This document shows, one piece after another, positions 8,090 to 15,037 of a DNA stretch of 32,193 bases. This DNA is from Planctomycetota bacterium (GTDB lineage: Bacteria > Planctomycetota > UBA1135 > GCA-002686595), in assembly GCA_011053145.1 (NCBI GenBank), contig DRLC01000023.1, positions 1 through 32,193 of the forward strand, given 5' to 3'. The translations under genes and the position numbers were made by a program. Below the pieces are notes generated by a model, which saw only the letters and a program-made list of their open reading frames with translations, did no database searches and was not told the origin of the DNA. How positions within the stretch are numbered: the stretch's first letter is position 1; the number at the start of each line of letters is the position of its first letter.

Positions 8090-8105
8090 CTCGCCTGTTG
8101 GCGAG
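8090..8105. repeat. Hairpin CTCGCC-TGTT-GGCGAG inside a longer inverted repeat
   Basis: A perfect 6-bp stem with a 4-nt loop lies 32 nt after the GIY-YIG stop. It is nested inside GTGAGCC (8063-8069) and GGCTCAC (8112-8118). No T-run follows. It may end GIY-YIG transcription without U-tract dependence, or structure the leader of the DUF2569 gene. Confidence 0.4.
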
Positions 8106-8156
8106 AATCGTGGCTCACGCCCACGCCGTAGCCCGTTGTCCCCAGTGAATTCCCTC

Positions 8157-8163
8157 GAGGAGG
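8157..8163 (+). promoter_or_regulatory. Strong Shine-Dalgarno GAGGAGG before ATG 8170
   Basis: GAGGAGG lies 6 nt before ATG 8170. That ATG opens MSEMDLASIPEEES, which is in a different frame from the DUF2569 domain that follows; see the frame anomaly finding. Confidence 0.6.
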
Positions 8164-8185
8164 GGACACATGTCGGAGATGGATC

Positions 8186-8653
8186 TTGCCAGCATCCCGG
8201 AGGAGGAGAGCCGGAGTCCTGAACCCCAAAGCCCCCGCCTACGTAGGAATCCGAGGGTGGTTGCTACTGCTCGCGGTGGGGATCATCGGGGGGGTGCTGT
8301 TTCTGGGGCTGGTTCTCCTCGGCTTGGTTACCGCGGCCTTCGCTGCCCCGGACGCCCCGACACAGGACGTGGTGTTGGTGGAGCTCTTGCTCACCTCGAT
8401 CCGCTTGGTCGCCCTCGTCTACACCGCACTGCGCTTCTTCGGCAAGCGCAGGAACGCCCCCCGCGTTCTCTTGGGTTACATGCTGCTGCATCTGATCCTG
8501 ATCCTGCTGGAGCTCGCCTACTTCAAGGCGACGGGCCTGGACGAGGCGGCGGAGGCGGCCCTCTCCAGTACGGTCCAGCCCGGGCTGTGGTTCCTGGTCT
8601 GGGGGAGCTACCTGTCCCGGTCGAAGCGCGTCGCCGCCACGTTCGTGCGCTGA
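8186..8653 (+). CDS. DUF2569 family membrane protein, N-terminus uncertain (frame anomaly)
   Basis: From TTG 8186 the frame gives 155 residues. It matches DUF2569: YVGIRGWLLLLAVGIIGG at the start, four hydrophobic helices (near residues 24-50, 66-88, 94-113 and 129-143) and the family-like ending SRSKRVAATFVR. The function of DUF2569 is unknown. The start is unclear. The strong SD and ATG at 8170 read MSEMDLASIPEEES in another frame, and a +1 shift near 8200-8215 would join it to VLNPKAPAYVG. Without a shift, TTG 8186 or CTG 8219 (about 11 nt after a purine-rich GGAGGAGG) are possible starts. The coordinates give the open domain frame. Confidence 0.65.
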   Translation: MPASRRRRAGVLNPKAPAYVGIRGWLLLLAVGIIGGVLFLGLVLLGLVTAAFAAPDAPTQDVVLVELLLTSIRLVALVYTALRFFGKRRNAPRVLLGYMLLHLILILLELAYFKATGLDEAAEAALSSTVQPGLWFLVWGSYLSRSKRVAATFVR

Positions 8654-8679
8654 CCACCGGACGAGACGCGGGCGCGTGC

Positions 8680-8685
8680 TATCCT
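8680..8685 (+). promoter_or_regulatory. TATCCT -10 box, leaderless type
   Basis: TATCCT lies 8 nt before ATG 8694 and supports that start over the in-frame GTG at 8676. No clear -35. Confidence 0.45.
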
Positions 8686-8693
8686 CTCGCGCG

Positions 8694-9404
8694 ATGAACG
8701 GGCTTCGAAGAGCGCTCGGTTTCCTCCTCCTCTCCTTCCTCGCATCGGGGTGCTTCACCCTCGGGGGACAGGACCCCGGCTACGATCTCCTGCTGCGGGG
8801 CGGGGTCGTCTATGACGGAGCGGGGGGAGAGCCCTACCGCGCCGACGTGGCGATCCTCGGAGATCGGATCGCAGCGGTGGGGGACCTCTCCACCGCGCGC
8901 AGCGTCGGGGTCATGGACGTGAGCGGGCTCGTGGTCGTTCCCGGCTTTCTCGAGGCGGTCCCGGAGATCGGATCGAAGGAGCGCGGTGCCATCCTGGACG
9001 GGGTGACGACGCTGGTGACCCCGGTGGGTCACCTCTCGAAGAAGGAGCGCAGGCGTGGGATGCGGGCCAATGTGTTCGAGGTCGCGGAGGGCGGGCTGGG
9101 GACGGCGGAGCCGATCCCCGCGCTGCTCGATGCGCTCGGGAAGGGGGCTGCGGGGGCGATCGCCGAGACCATCCGCGAGCTCACCCACGAGCGGGCCCTG
9201 TCCATGGGGCTCGAGGGCCGTGGCCTCCTGATGCCCGGCTACTTCGCGGACCTCGCCGTCGTGGACCTGGGGCTGGGGGGGGACGATCGGCCCGAGGAGG
9301 AGGCTCCTCCGGTCGTTCGCCACGTCTGCGTCAACGGAGAGGCGGTCGTGCGCGCGGGGAAGCTGCTCCCGACGAGGCCCGGGCGGATTCTCGGTCGCCG
9401 TTGA
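8694..9404 (+). CDS. Internally deleted amidohydrolase (D-aminoacylase-like) lipoprotein, probably not catalytic
   Basis: The protein has 236 residues, about half the usual 480-560. A signal peptide ends in LASGC (Cys20), a good lipobox. Residues ~29-83 match the N-terminal composite beta-sandwich of amidohydrolases (DLLLRGGVVYDGAGGEPYRA, VAILGDRIAAVGDL, GLVVVPGFLEA). The Asp/His metal motif that normally follows PGF(I/L)D is missing: the sequence reads GFLEAVPEIG. The last ~60 residues match the returning C-terminal part (GRGLLMPGYFADLAVVDLG, VRHVCVNGEAVVRAGK, RPGRILGRR). The middle retains short stretches resembling the barrel (AIAETIRELTHERALSMGL), but no binuclear metal site is visible. 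The frame is intact, so it may be a stable structural or binding protein rather than a pseudogene. Confidence 0.7.
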   Translation: MNGLRRALGFLLLSFLASGCFTLGGQDPGYDLLLRGGVVYDGAGGEPYRADVAILGDRIAAVGDLSTARSVGVMDVSGLVVVPGFLEAVPEIGSKERGAILDGVTTLVTPVGHLSKKERRRGMRANVFEVAEGGLGTAEPIPALLDALGKGAAGAIAETIRELTHERALSMGLEGRGLLMPGYFADLAVVDLGLGGDDRPEEEAPPVVRHVCVNGEAVVRAGKLLPTRPGRILGRR

Positions 9405-9416
9405 AGGACACCCCGC

Positions 9417-10169
9417 TCAGGGGATCCGCTCGCCGGGGCTGCCGTCGGCCGCGAGGAAGTCGAGGTGCGCGGCGCCGTCGAAATCCATCGTCGCGTTGAG
9501 GCGCGGGACCTCCTTCTCGTCCTCCATCGAGAAGAAGGGCTGGCCCTCGTTCGGGACGACCGTACCGATGCGGCGTCGCCCGACGGCGTCGAGCAGGACC
9601 ATGCTCGTGGTTCCCGCGGCGTCGTTGCCGAAGGCGCCGCGCACCTCGCCCCGCGGGTCGCGCACGGTGAGCTGCGACGCGCCGTCCGCCGCCACCTCGA
9701 GGGACGCGCGGTCGAAGCCCTCCTCGTCCACGCCGAACACGCCGGCCGATCCGTCGGGCCGCAGCACCATCCGAACCCCCTGCACGAGGTTCGCCGCGGT
9801 CAGCTCCGCCTTGCCGAGTCCGCGCGTGTCGAATCCGAAGAAGGCACCCCGCCGACCGTCCTCGTCCCGGATGAAGAGCGCGGGCTTGTTCAGGGTCAAC
9901 AGCGCGTGGGCCTTGTCCTTCTCGATCGCGAGCATCGGGAACCCGTCCTTGTCGAGGAAGATGCGTGCATAGGGCGCGCCGTCCGGCGTGGAGAGCTCAA
10001 GGCTTTCCCCGCGCAGGACGCCGGCCGGTGTGGGCGCGGGAGGGCGGGCAAACGAGAGCACGGCGAGTGCTCCCACGGTGGAGAGGAGCAAGGTGCCCGC
10101 TCGCTTCCACCGGCGGTTCGAGGCTTCCAGGCGTTCGATGCGTTCGAGGAGGGTGTCGGGTTGGTGCAT
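9417..10169 (-). CDS. Membrane-anchored protein of unknown function with coiled-coil N-terminus
   Basis: The protein has 250 residues and I do not recognise the family with certainty. Residues 1-22 form a short amphipathic coiled-coil-like helix (LLERIERLEASNRRWKR), followed by one transmembrane helix (~24-41) and an extracytoplasmic part rich in short beta-like units. That part repeats a theme of 'D(E)xGxxRxxFG(F/N)D', for example IRDEDGRRGAFFGFD, VRDPRGEVRGAFGND and DAVGRRRIGTVVPNEG, suggesting tandem beta-hairpins. The start at 10169 is supported by TAGACT 6 nt upstream. It is convergent with the amidohydrolase-like gene (12-nt gap). A structural or surface role is plausible, but nothing shows it. 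Confidence 0.75.
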   Translation of the reverse strand: MHQPDTLLERIERLEASNRRWKRAGTLLLSTVGALAVLSFARPPAPTPAGVLRGESLELSTPDGAPYARIFLDKDGFPMLAIEKDKAHALLTLNKPALFIRDEDGRRGAFFGFDTRGLGKAELTAANLVQGVRMVLRPDGSAGVFGVDEEGFDRASLEVAADGASQLTVRDPRGEVRGAFGNDAAGTTSMVLLDAVGRRRIGTVVPNEGQPFFSMEDEKEVPRLNATMDFDGAAHLDFLAADGSPGERIP

Positions 10170-10175
10170 GGCAGG

Positions 10176-10181
10176 AGTCTA
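10176..10181 (-). promoter_or_regulatory. TAGACT -10 box, leaderless type
   Basis: On the minus strand TAGACT lies 6 nt before ATG 10169. No convincing -35. Confidence 0.4.
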
Positions 10182-10277
10182 GGAATGCGGAGCGCTCCGG
10201 TGGAGACAGACCGGTGGTTCGAATCGGGGCATGCGAAGAGCGTGCCCGCTCGTGCGTCGTGGTCGCGGGGCTCGGGC

Positions 10278-10718
10278 TCAGTCGCCGAGCAGCTTCAACG
10301 CGGATTCGCGCAGCCGGTCGCACATCTCCGCGTTGATCCGATCGAGGCCCTTTTCGAAGGCTCGCGCCTGGGCCGGGGAGTACTGGCGCCGGTCGAAGCC
10401 GTTCTCGCGTCGAAAGTCCCGCAGGAAGTGGTTGCGCTTGCGGTCGAAGGAATCCTGGCGGGAGATCCAGCGGTCGAGCACCGAGCGAATGCGCGCGGCC
10501 TCGGTCGGTGCGGTTTCGCGCGGCCACAGCTTGTGGAGGATTTCCTTCCCGCGCTCGGAAAGGGCCAGTGAGGCCTCGGGAGATTCGCCGAGGCCGCACC
10601 CGCTCGAACCGCTCTCCCCCGCGGTTCCGATCGCGGCGCCCGCCGCCTGACGCGCGCGCGATTGGTAGACGGCTTCCTTGAGGAGGTCTTCGGCTAGGCG
10701 GATGCGGTCCTCACTCAT
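10278..10718 (-). CDS. Hypothetical protein, charged and helical
   Basis: The protein has 146 residues and I do not recognise it. It has no signal peptide or membrane segment, is rich in Arg/Glu/Ala and is probably all-helical. A Gly/Ser-rich stretch (GESGSSGCGLGES) splits an N-terminal helix (EDRIRLAEDLLKEAVYQSRARQ) from a C-terminal basic part (DRKRNHFLRDFRRENGFDRRQ, AFEKGLDRINAEMCDRLRES). The start at 10718 follows the bacilliredoxin stop by 20 nt, with AGAAGG about 9 nt upstream, so the two genes probably form an operon. That makes a role near thiol stress possible but unproven. Confidence 0.7.
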   Translation of the reverse strand: MSEDRIRLAEDLLKEAVYQSRARQAAGAAIGTAGESGSSGCGLGESPEASLALSERGKEILHKLWPRETAPTEAARIRSVLDRWISRQDSFDRKRNHFLRDFRRENGFDRRQYSPAQARAFEKGLDRINAEMCDRLRESALKLLGD

Positions 10719-10738
10719 GGGCGAATGCCTTCTGGTTC

Positions 10739-11152
10739 CTAACAGAACTCCTCGAATGCAGCTCCGAGGCTTTGGGCGACGGTCGAGGGGTCCCGCCCCT
10801 CGATGTCGTGGCGTTGCCACATCTTGAGGACTTCGCCGTCCTTCATCAATGCGATCTGGGGAGAGCTCGGTTGGTAGGGCTTGAAGTATTCCCGGGCACG
10901 GGCCACCGCTTCGCGTTCCATGCCGGCGAAGATCGTGACGACGCGATCGGGCTTCTTGGACCCGGCGAGGGCGAGGGCCAGGCCCGGGCGTGCGCCCGCG
11001 GCCGCGCAGCCGCAGACGGAGTTCACGAAGACGAGGGTCGTGCCGGGCTCCTTCAGGGCGGCGTCGACCTCTTCGGGGGTATGCAGTTCCTGGGCGCCGA
11101 GGCGGGTGACCTCATCGCGCATGGGCTGGACGAGAACGGGATCGTAGAGCAT
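10739..11152 (-). CDS. BrxA/BrxB-family bacilliredoxin (CGC motif)
   Basis: The protein has 137 residues, the family's usual length. It begins YDPVLVQPMRDEVTRLGAQEL as in YphP/YqiW-type proteins. The active site is NSVCGCAAAGARP, with Cys47-Gly48-Cys49. KPDRVVTIFAGMEREAVARAREYF and the family-typical ending 'IEGRDPSTVAQSLGAAFEEFC' region complete the match. In Bacillus these proteins remove bacillithiol from S-bacillithiolated proteins, cycling through the first Cys. The presence of the family hints that this organism makes bacillithiol or a similar thiol, but no biosynthesis gene is in the window. Upstream, CAGAAT 11 nt before the ATG is a weak -10 candidate. Confidence 0.93.
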   Translation of the reverse strand: MLYDPVLVQPMRDEVTRLGAQELHTPEEVDAALKEPGTTLVFVNSVCGCAAAGARPGLALALAGSKKPDRVVTIFAGMEREAVARAREYFKPYQPSSPQIALMKDGEVLKMWQRHDIEGRDPSTVAQSLGAAFEEFC

Positions 11153-11325
11153 GGGGATCTCGGATTCTGGGAGGGAGCCGCTCGGCGGCGGATCCGGTGG
11201 GGTTGCAGGACTTCGCGGGTCCCGGGGGCGCCAGGCGCCGGAGGGGCCCGGGGCGGGGCATCTTAGGCCGGGGGAGGGGTGGGCTCCATGGAGGGGCCGT
11301 AAGACCGTCCGGGAGAGGACCGAGA

Positions 11326-13158
11326 TCAGCCTTCGTCGCCCTTGAGGGCGTGCAGGCGCTTGCTGTAGGCCGCCCCCACGTTGTTCCGCGTGAGCATGGC
11401 CAGGACGTGGGTCCGCGTTTCCGGGTCCACGATCGGGAGTTCGTGGAGTCCGTATTCGTTCATCAGGGCGTAAGCCTTCGAGAGCTTTTCCTCCGGAGTC
11501 GCCGTCACGACGGTGTCGACCATGAAATCACGGACGATCACGAGGTCGGCGACCTCCAATTCGTTGAAGATCCGCCGGACATCGGCGAGCGAGAAAATGC
11601 CGACCATTTTCCAGTCATCGTCGACGACCGGGAAGTAGTACCCCTCGGCCTCCGCAACGATGTCGAGGGCGCGTCGCAGCGTGGTGTTCTGGTGCACGAG
11701 CGTCGGCTTGCGCGCTGTTTCCAGGAGTTCGCTCACCTCCATGCGGTCGAGCACGTCGACGACGAACTCGCCGGCGTGCGCCGGCGATTCGACGAGCCCG
11801 CTCACCTGGGTGTCGTAGATCGTCCAACGCTGGGCGAGGAGCAGGTGCACGACCGAGACCAGCATGAGTGGGGCCAGGAGGTCGTAGCTCCCCGTCATCT
11901 CGCACACGATCAGGATTGCGGAGATGGGCACCTTGGCGACGCCCGCGAAGAATCCGCCCATGCCGACCAGCGCGTAGCACGCAGGATTGATCGGGAGGGA
12001 GGGGAAGAGGTCCGCCGCCGTCGTCCCCACGGCCGATCCGAGCAGGCCACCGATCGCGAGCGAGGGCGCGAAGACACCTCCCGATCCACCGGTGGCGATC
12101 GAAAACGCGGTGGCGAGGATCTTGCCGATCACGAGAGCCGCCATGACCCCGATCCCGATCTTGCCCGCGATCGAATCCGCCATCAGGTCGTACCCTCCGT
12201 AGAGGATCCCGTGTTCGCCGGCGTAGGGAGCGATCGCTAGGGCGGTCAACGCGAGGAGCAGGCCGCCAACGGCGGGTTTGAAGGCCTCCGGGATGCGCTT
12301 CGTCGACTCGAAGGTGCGATGGACGCCTTCGAAGGTGCGCACGTAGGCCCAGCCGACGATCGTGCACAGGAGGGCGAGCACGAAGTAGACGAGGAGTTCT
12401 CGCGGATCGCGGGTCGCGAGCGAGTCGAGCACGTCCTGGGTGATGTGGATGCGCTTGGGTTCCCCGCTGATCGTCGTGTAGGTCGTGTACGAGACGATCG
12501 AGGCGATGATGCAGGGAATGATCGCTTCCCCTTCGAACTCGGGCTTGCGGTAGAGCACTTCGGGCGCGAAGAGTGCGCCGCCGAGCGGAGCGGTGAACAG
12601 CGCGCCGATCCCCGCACTCGAGCCCGCGAGGAGGAACATGCGCCGCTCCTTCGCCGAGAGCTTGAGCGTGTCCGAGACGATGCTCCCGACGCCGCCGCCG
12701 ATTTGGGCCACCGGTCCCTCCTGCCCGGCCGATCCGCCCGTCCCGATCGTGATCGCGCTCGTGATCGCTTTCAGCGCGACGATCCGCTTGCGCGCTCGGC
12801 CGCCGAGCTCGTGGAACGTCCGGATCATCTGCTCGGTCCCGTGCCCCTTGGCCTCGGGAGCGACGTACTGGATCAGGAGTCCGACCAGGAGTCCGCCGAG
12901 CGGCAGGAACAGGAGGAAGTACCAGGCCCCCTGGGGGATCCCGCCCGACGTCCCGAGCCCCTCCCCCGTCACCGTCGTGGTCGGTGTGACCATGCGGTGG
13001 TGCATGAAGCGCGTCAGCCAATCGAATCCAACCGCCGTCAGGCCCGCCATGAAGCCGATCAGGGTCGAGATCCCGATCCACTTTCCGACGAAGCCTATGT
13101 CCCCGAGCCCGAGCCGAGCCAGGATGGGGTTCAGGTCTCTTCGTCGACGCGCAGCCAC
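11326..13158 (-). CDS. CLC-type chloride channel/antiporter with two C-terminal CBS domains
   Basis: The protein has 610 residues. Residues ~25-440 form the multi-helix CLC core. The filter motif GSAGQEGP (132-139) has the gating glutamate Glu137, followed by GSSAGIGALFTAPLGGALFAPE (169-190) and ATGGSGGVFAPSLAIGG (345-361). The first filter motif is SGGIP (71-75), close to the usual GSGIP. Two CBS domains follow at about 456-520 and 530-600 (LVHQNTTLRRALDIVAEAEG, VDDDWKMVGIFSLADVRR, VVTATPEEKLSKAYALMNEYG). CBS pairs usually bind adenine nucleotides and gate transport. The start is GTG 13158, supported by TATCCT 6 nt upstream. It moves chloride or another anion across the inner membrane; channel or H+-exchanger cannot be told from this. 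Confidence 0.93.
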   Translation of the reverse strand: MAARRRRDLNPILARLGLGDIGFVGKWIGISTLIGFMAGLTAVGFDWLTRFMHHRMVTPTTTVTGEGLGTSGGIPQGAWYFLLFLPLGGLLVGLLIQYVAPEAKGHGTEQMIRTFHELGGRARKRIVALKAITSAITIGTGGSAGQEGPVAQIGGGVGSIVSDTLKLSAKERRMFLLAGSSAGIGALFTAPLGGALFAPEVLYRKPEFEGEAIIPCIIASIVSYTTYTTISGEPKRIHITQDVLDSLATRDPRELLVYFVLALLCTIVGWAYVRTFEGVHRTFESTKRIPEAFKPAVGGLLLALTALAIAPYAGEHGILYGGYDLMADSIAGKIGIGVMAALVIGKILATAFSIATGGSGGVFAPSLAIGGLLGSAVGTTAADLFPSLPINPACYALVGMGGFFAGVAKVPISAILIVCEMTGSYDLLAPLMLVSVVHLLLAQRWTIYDTQVSGLVESPAHAGEFVVDVLDRMEVSELLETARKPTLVHQNTTLRRALDIVAEAEGYYFPVVDDDWKMVGIFSLADVRRIFNELEVADLVIVRDFMVDTVVTATPEEKLSKAYALMNEYGLHELPIVDPETRTHVLAMLTRNNVGAAYSKRLHALKGDEG

Positions 13159-13164
13159 GGCGGG

Positions 13165-13192
13165 AGGATACCGCCCGGCTGGGCCCCGTCAC
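13165..13192 (-). promoter_or_regulatory. GTGACG-16-TATCCT promoter, leaderless GTG start
   Basis: On the minus strand GTGACG (13187-13192) and TATCCT (13165-13170) are 16 bp apart; TATCCT lies 6 nt before GTG 13158. Confidence 0.5.
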
Positions 13193-13227
13193 GCTCGAAG
13201 AGTAGGGATCGGGGCCAACTCACGCGG

Positions 13228-14859
13228 CTACTGGACGAATCCATAGGCCGTGGGGAAGAACTGGAGCGTCAGGATCGCCTCGCGGGCCGAGGTTTGCGTG
13301 GAAAGGCTCGGGGAGGCATTGACCTCGAAGCCTTGGCCGAGCAGGTAGAAGGTCGTCGACCCCGCCGGCACCTGGAAAACCTTTGTCCAGCTCAGCCAGC
13401 CGTACTCGTTCGGCTGGAGAAGAATCGACGCGTCGGGGCTCGCGGGCGTCGCCGACGAGGTCTCCAGGTTGATCCACGTGGAGTAGCTCGTGCCCAGCCC
13501 GGCTCTGGCTCCCGTGTAGACGTGGCAAGTCGCGATGACGTACCCGGCGGTCGGGGCGTTCAGCGCGCGGGTGAGGATCGGGGTTGCGATCAGGCCGTTG
13601 AGTCCGACGGAGGTCGTCCCGTCCCGGCTCGCCGACGCGATGCCGGGTTCGGACTCGAGCTCGGTGGCGGAGATGGAAGCCGCGGGCAGGACTACGCTCC
13701 CGTCCCCACCCGCTGCATCCACGACGTGCAGTCGTCCCGTCGGGTACGAGGTGCCCACACCGAGCTTCCCCGTTCCGTTCCCCGAGACGATCACGTTGCC
13801 GCCGTCGATGTTCAGGTAGAGCGGTGAGGGAGCTCCGTTGTTCCGGGCCATCATCTCGTTTGCGTCGATCCCGATGTTCTGGCCCGAGTCGCTCCCGAGC
13901 TGCAGCAGCCCCCCGCCCTGGACGGACACGTCCCCGGATCCGGCGATCTGCAAGCGCGTCGAGGGGAGCGTCGTGCCGAGCCCGACGAAGCCGGTCGCGG
14001 CATCCACGTTGAAGTCGGTCGAGAGGGGCATCAGCATCCCCAGCGTCGGCGTGGCCGATGCCCGCAAGCAGCCTCCTTGGATCGCATCCCGGATGCGCGC
14101 GGCGCACGAGCCGCCGAGTTGCAGGGGAGCGGTCGAGGTCGAGTTCGGGGACGTGGTGGAGGGCGAGGTGCGGACCGAGCGCCTGGGCGAGGTGGGGGTG
14201 GTGGGGGCGGTGGGGGCGGTGGGGGAGACCGTCGGCGACGCGCCCATCGTGGTCGAGGGCGTGGCGTTTTCGGGGCGGTCGGGGAATGGCGGTGCGGCCT
14301 CGTCGAGGACGGGCTTCGCGGAGACCGCCGTGACCGGGGGCGCGGGTGCGGCGGCCATGCCGTCGAGCCCCGCGAAGCCGAAGTTCTCGAAGTGGGCTCC
14401 TCCGAGGTTGCGGTAAGCGATGGGACCGCCGTCGGTGAACAGGACCAGGTCCTCCCGGCCATCGGCATCCATGTCCAGCCATTCCATCGAGCGCGAGATC
14501 GCAGCCACGGCCCCGAGCCCAGCCTCGCCCGTCGCGTCCCGCAGCGCACCCTCTTCATTGAGGAGCAGGTGGCCGGGATCGGCGCCCCAGACGAGGAGGT
14601 CGAGGTCCCCGTCGTCGTCCACGTCGCGCCAGGCGGCCTCGCGTCCGGGGACGATCGGGGCCAGGTAGGGCGGAGCGGGGACGAGCCGACCGTCCGGGTC
14701 CCGGAGGAGGAGGCGGCCGCCGGCGGGACTGGCGAGGTAGGCGTCGGCCCGCCCGTTGCCGTCGAGGTCGCCGACGGCGATTCGCTGGGGGGCGGTTGCG
14801 ACTTGGGAGATGCCGGTGGACTGGGTGGCGAGGAGCAGGAGGAGAGCGGTTGAGAGCAT
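13228..14859 (-). CDS. Secreted FG-GAP repeat protein with tail-fibre-like C-terminal half
   Basis: The protein has 543 residues. A signal peptide (MLSTALLLLLATQSTGISQ) is followed by three FG-GAP/VCBS Ca-binding loops (DLDGNGRAD, DVDDDGDLD, DMDADGRED). A Pro/Thr/Ser-rich linker then covers residues ~190-245. The C-terminal half starts with a Cys pair (GSCAARIRDAIQGGC) and two copies of a GxGTxxPxxxLxV motif (GLGTTLPSTRLQI, GVGTSYPTGRLHV), which I associate with tail-fibre or adhesin stalks. It ends in a beta-rich domain (TWINLETSSATPASPDASILLQPNE). This is a surface-protein layout; the binding partner is unknown. AGGAA lies 10 nt before the ATG. The frame remains open upstream over the phosphoesterase gene, but the signal peptide sets the start. 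Confidence 0.8.
   Translation of the reverse strand: MLSTALLLLLATQSTGISQVATAPQRIAVGDLDGNGRADAYLASPAGGRLLLRDPDGRLVPAPPYLAPIVPGREAAWRDVDDDGDLDLLVWGADPGHLLLNEEGALRDATGEAGLGAVAAISRSMEWLDMDADGREDLVLFTDGGPIAYRNLGGAHFENFGFAGLDGMAAAPAPPVTAVSAKPVLDEAAPPFPDRPENATPSTTMGASPTVSPTAPTAPTTPTSPRRSVRTSPSTTSPNSTSTAPLQLGGSCAARIRDAIQGGCLRASATPTLGMLMPLSTDFNVDAATGFVGLGTTLPSTRLQIAGSGDVSVQGGGLLQLGSDSGQNIGIDANEMMARNNGAPSPLYLNIDGGNVIVSGNGTGKLGVGTSYPTGRLHVVDAAGGDGSVVLPAASISATELESEPGIASASRDGTTSVGLNGLIATPILTRALNAPTAGYVIATCHVYTGARAGLGTSYSTWINLETSSATPASPDASILLQPNEYGWLSWTKVFQVPAGSTTFYLLGQGFEVNASPSLSTQTSAREAILTLQFFPTAYGFVQ
14192..14227. repeat. Four tandem 9-nt units GTGGGGGNG
   Basis: The units GTGGGGGTG, GTGGGGGCG, GTGGGGGCG and GTGGGGGAG follow each other with no gap. 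They encode the Pro-Thr-x linker of the FG-GAP protein on the minus strand. The plus strand has four G5 runs and could form a G-quadruplex; the unit length keeps the frame if copy number changes. Confidence 0.75.
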
Positions 14860-14892
14860 GGCGAGACGTTTCCTGGAGAGGGGAGGCGAGCC

Positions 14893-14907
14893 GAGCGGAT
14901 TCCGCTC
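14893..14907. promoter_or_regulatory. Palindrome GAGCGGATTCCGCTC, candidate operator
   Basis: A perfect 7-bp inverted repeat around a single central T lies in the 178-nt gap between the divergent FG-GAP gene (14859) and the phosphoesterase gene (15038). A second hairpin follows at 14923-14937. Confidence 0.45.
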
Positions 14908-14922
14908 CTCGGATCCGCCATC

Positions 14923-14937
14923 GAAAACTCGGTTTTC
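14923..14937. repeat. Hairpin GAAAAC-TCG-GTTTTC
   Basis: A perfect 6-bp stem with a 3-nt loop, unusually AT-rich for this window, lies in the same divergent intergenic region. A protein-binding site is as likely as an RNA structure. Confidence 0.45.
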
Positions 14938-15023
14938 CGGGATCGGGGGGCGTCGGCCTCCGAGTTCGGCCCCGTGCCGCCCGGAAGGACGATGGAGCGT
15001 GCGGAAACCCGGTCGGTCTCCTG

Positions 15024-15029
15024 TAGGCT
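15024..15029 (+). promoter_or_regulatory. TAGGCT -10 box, leaderless type
   Basis: TAGGCT lies 8 nt before ATG 15038 and supports this start for the phosphoesterase. No clear -35. Confidence 0.35.
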
Positions 15030-15037
15030 CCGCCCCG

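Noticed and set aside
14192-14227. CRISPR-like or satellite repeat
   Set aside because: The units are only 9 nt, without spacers, and they encode a Pro/Thr linker in frame.
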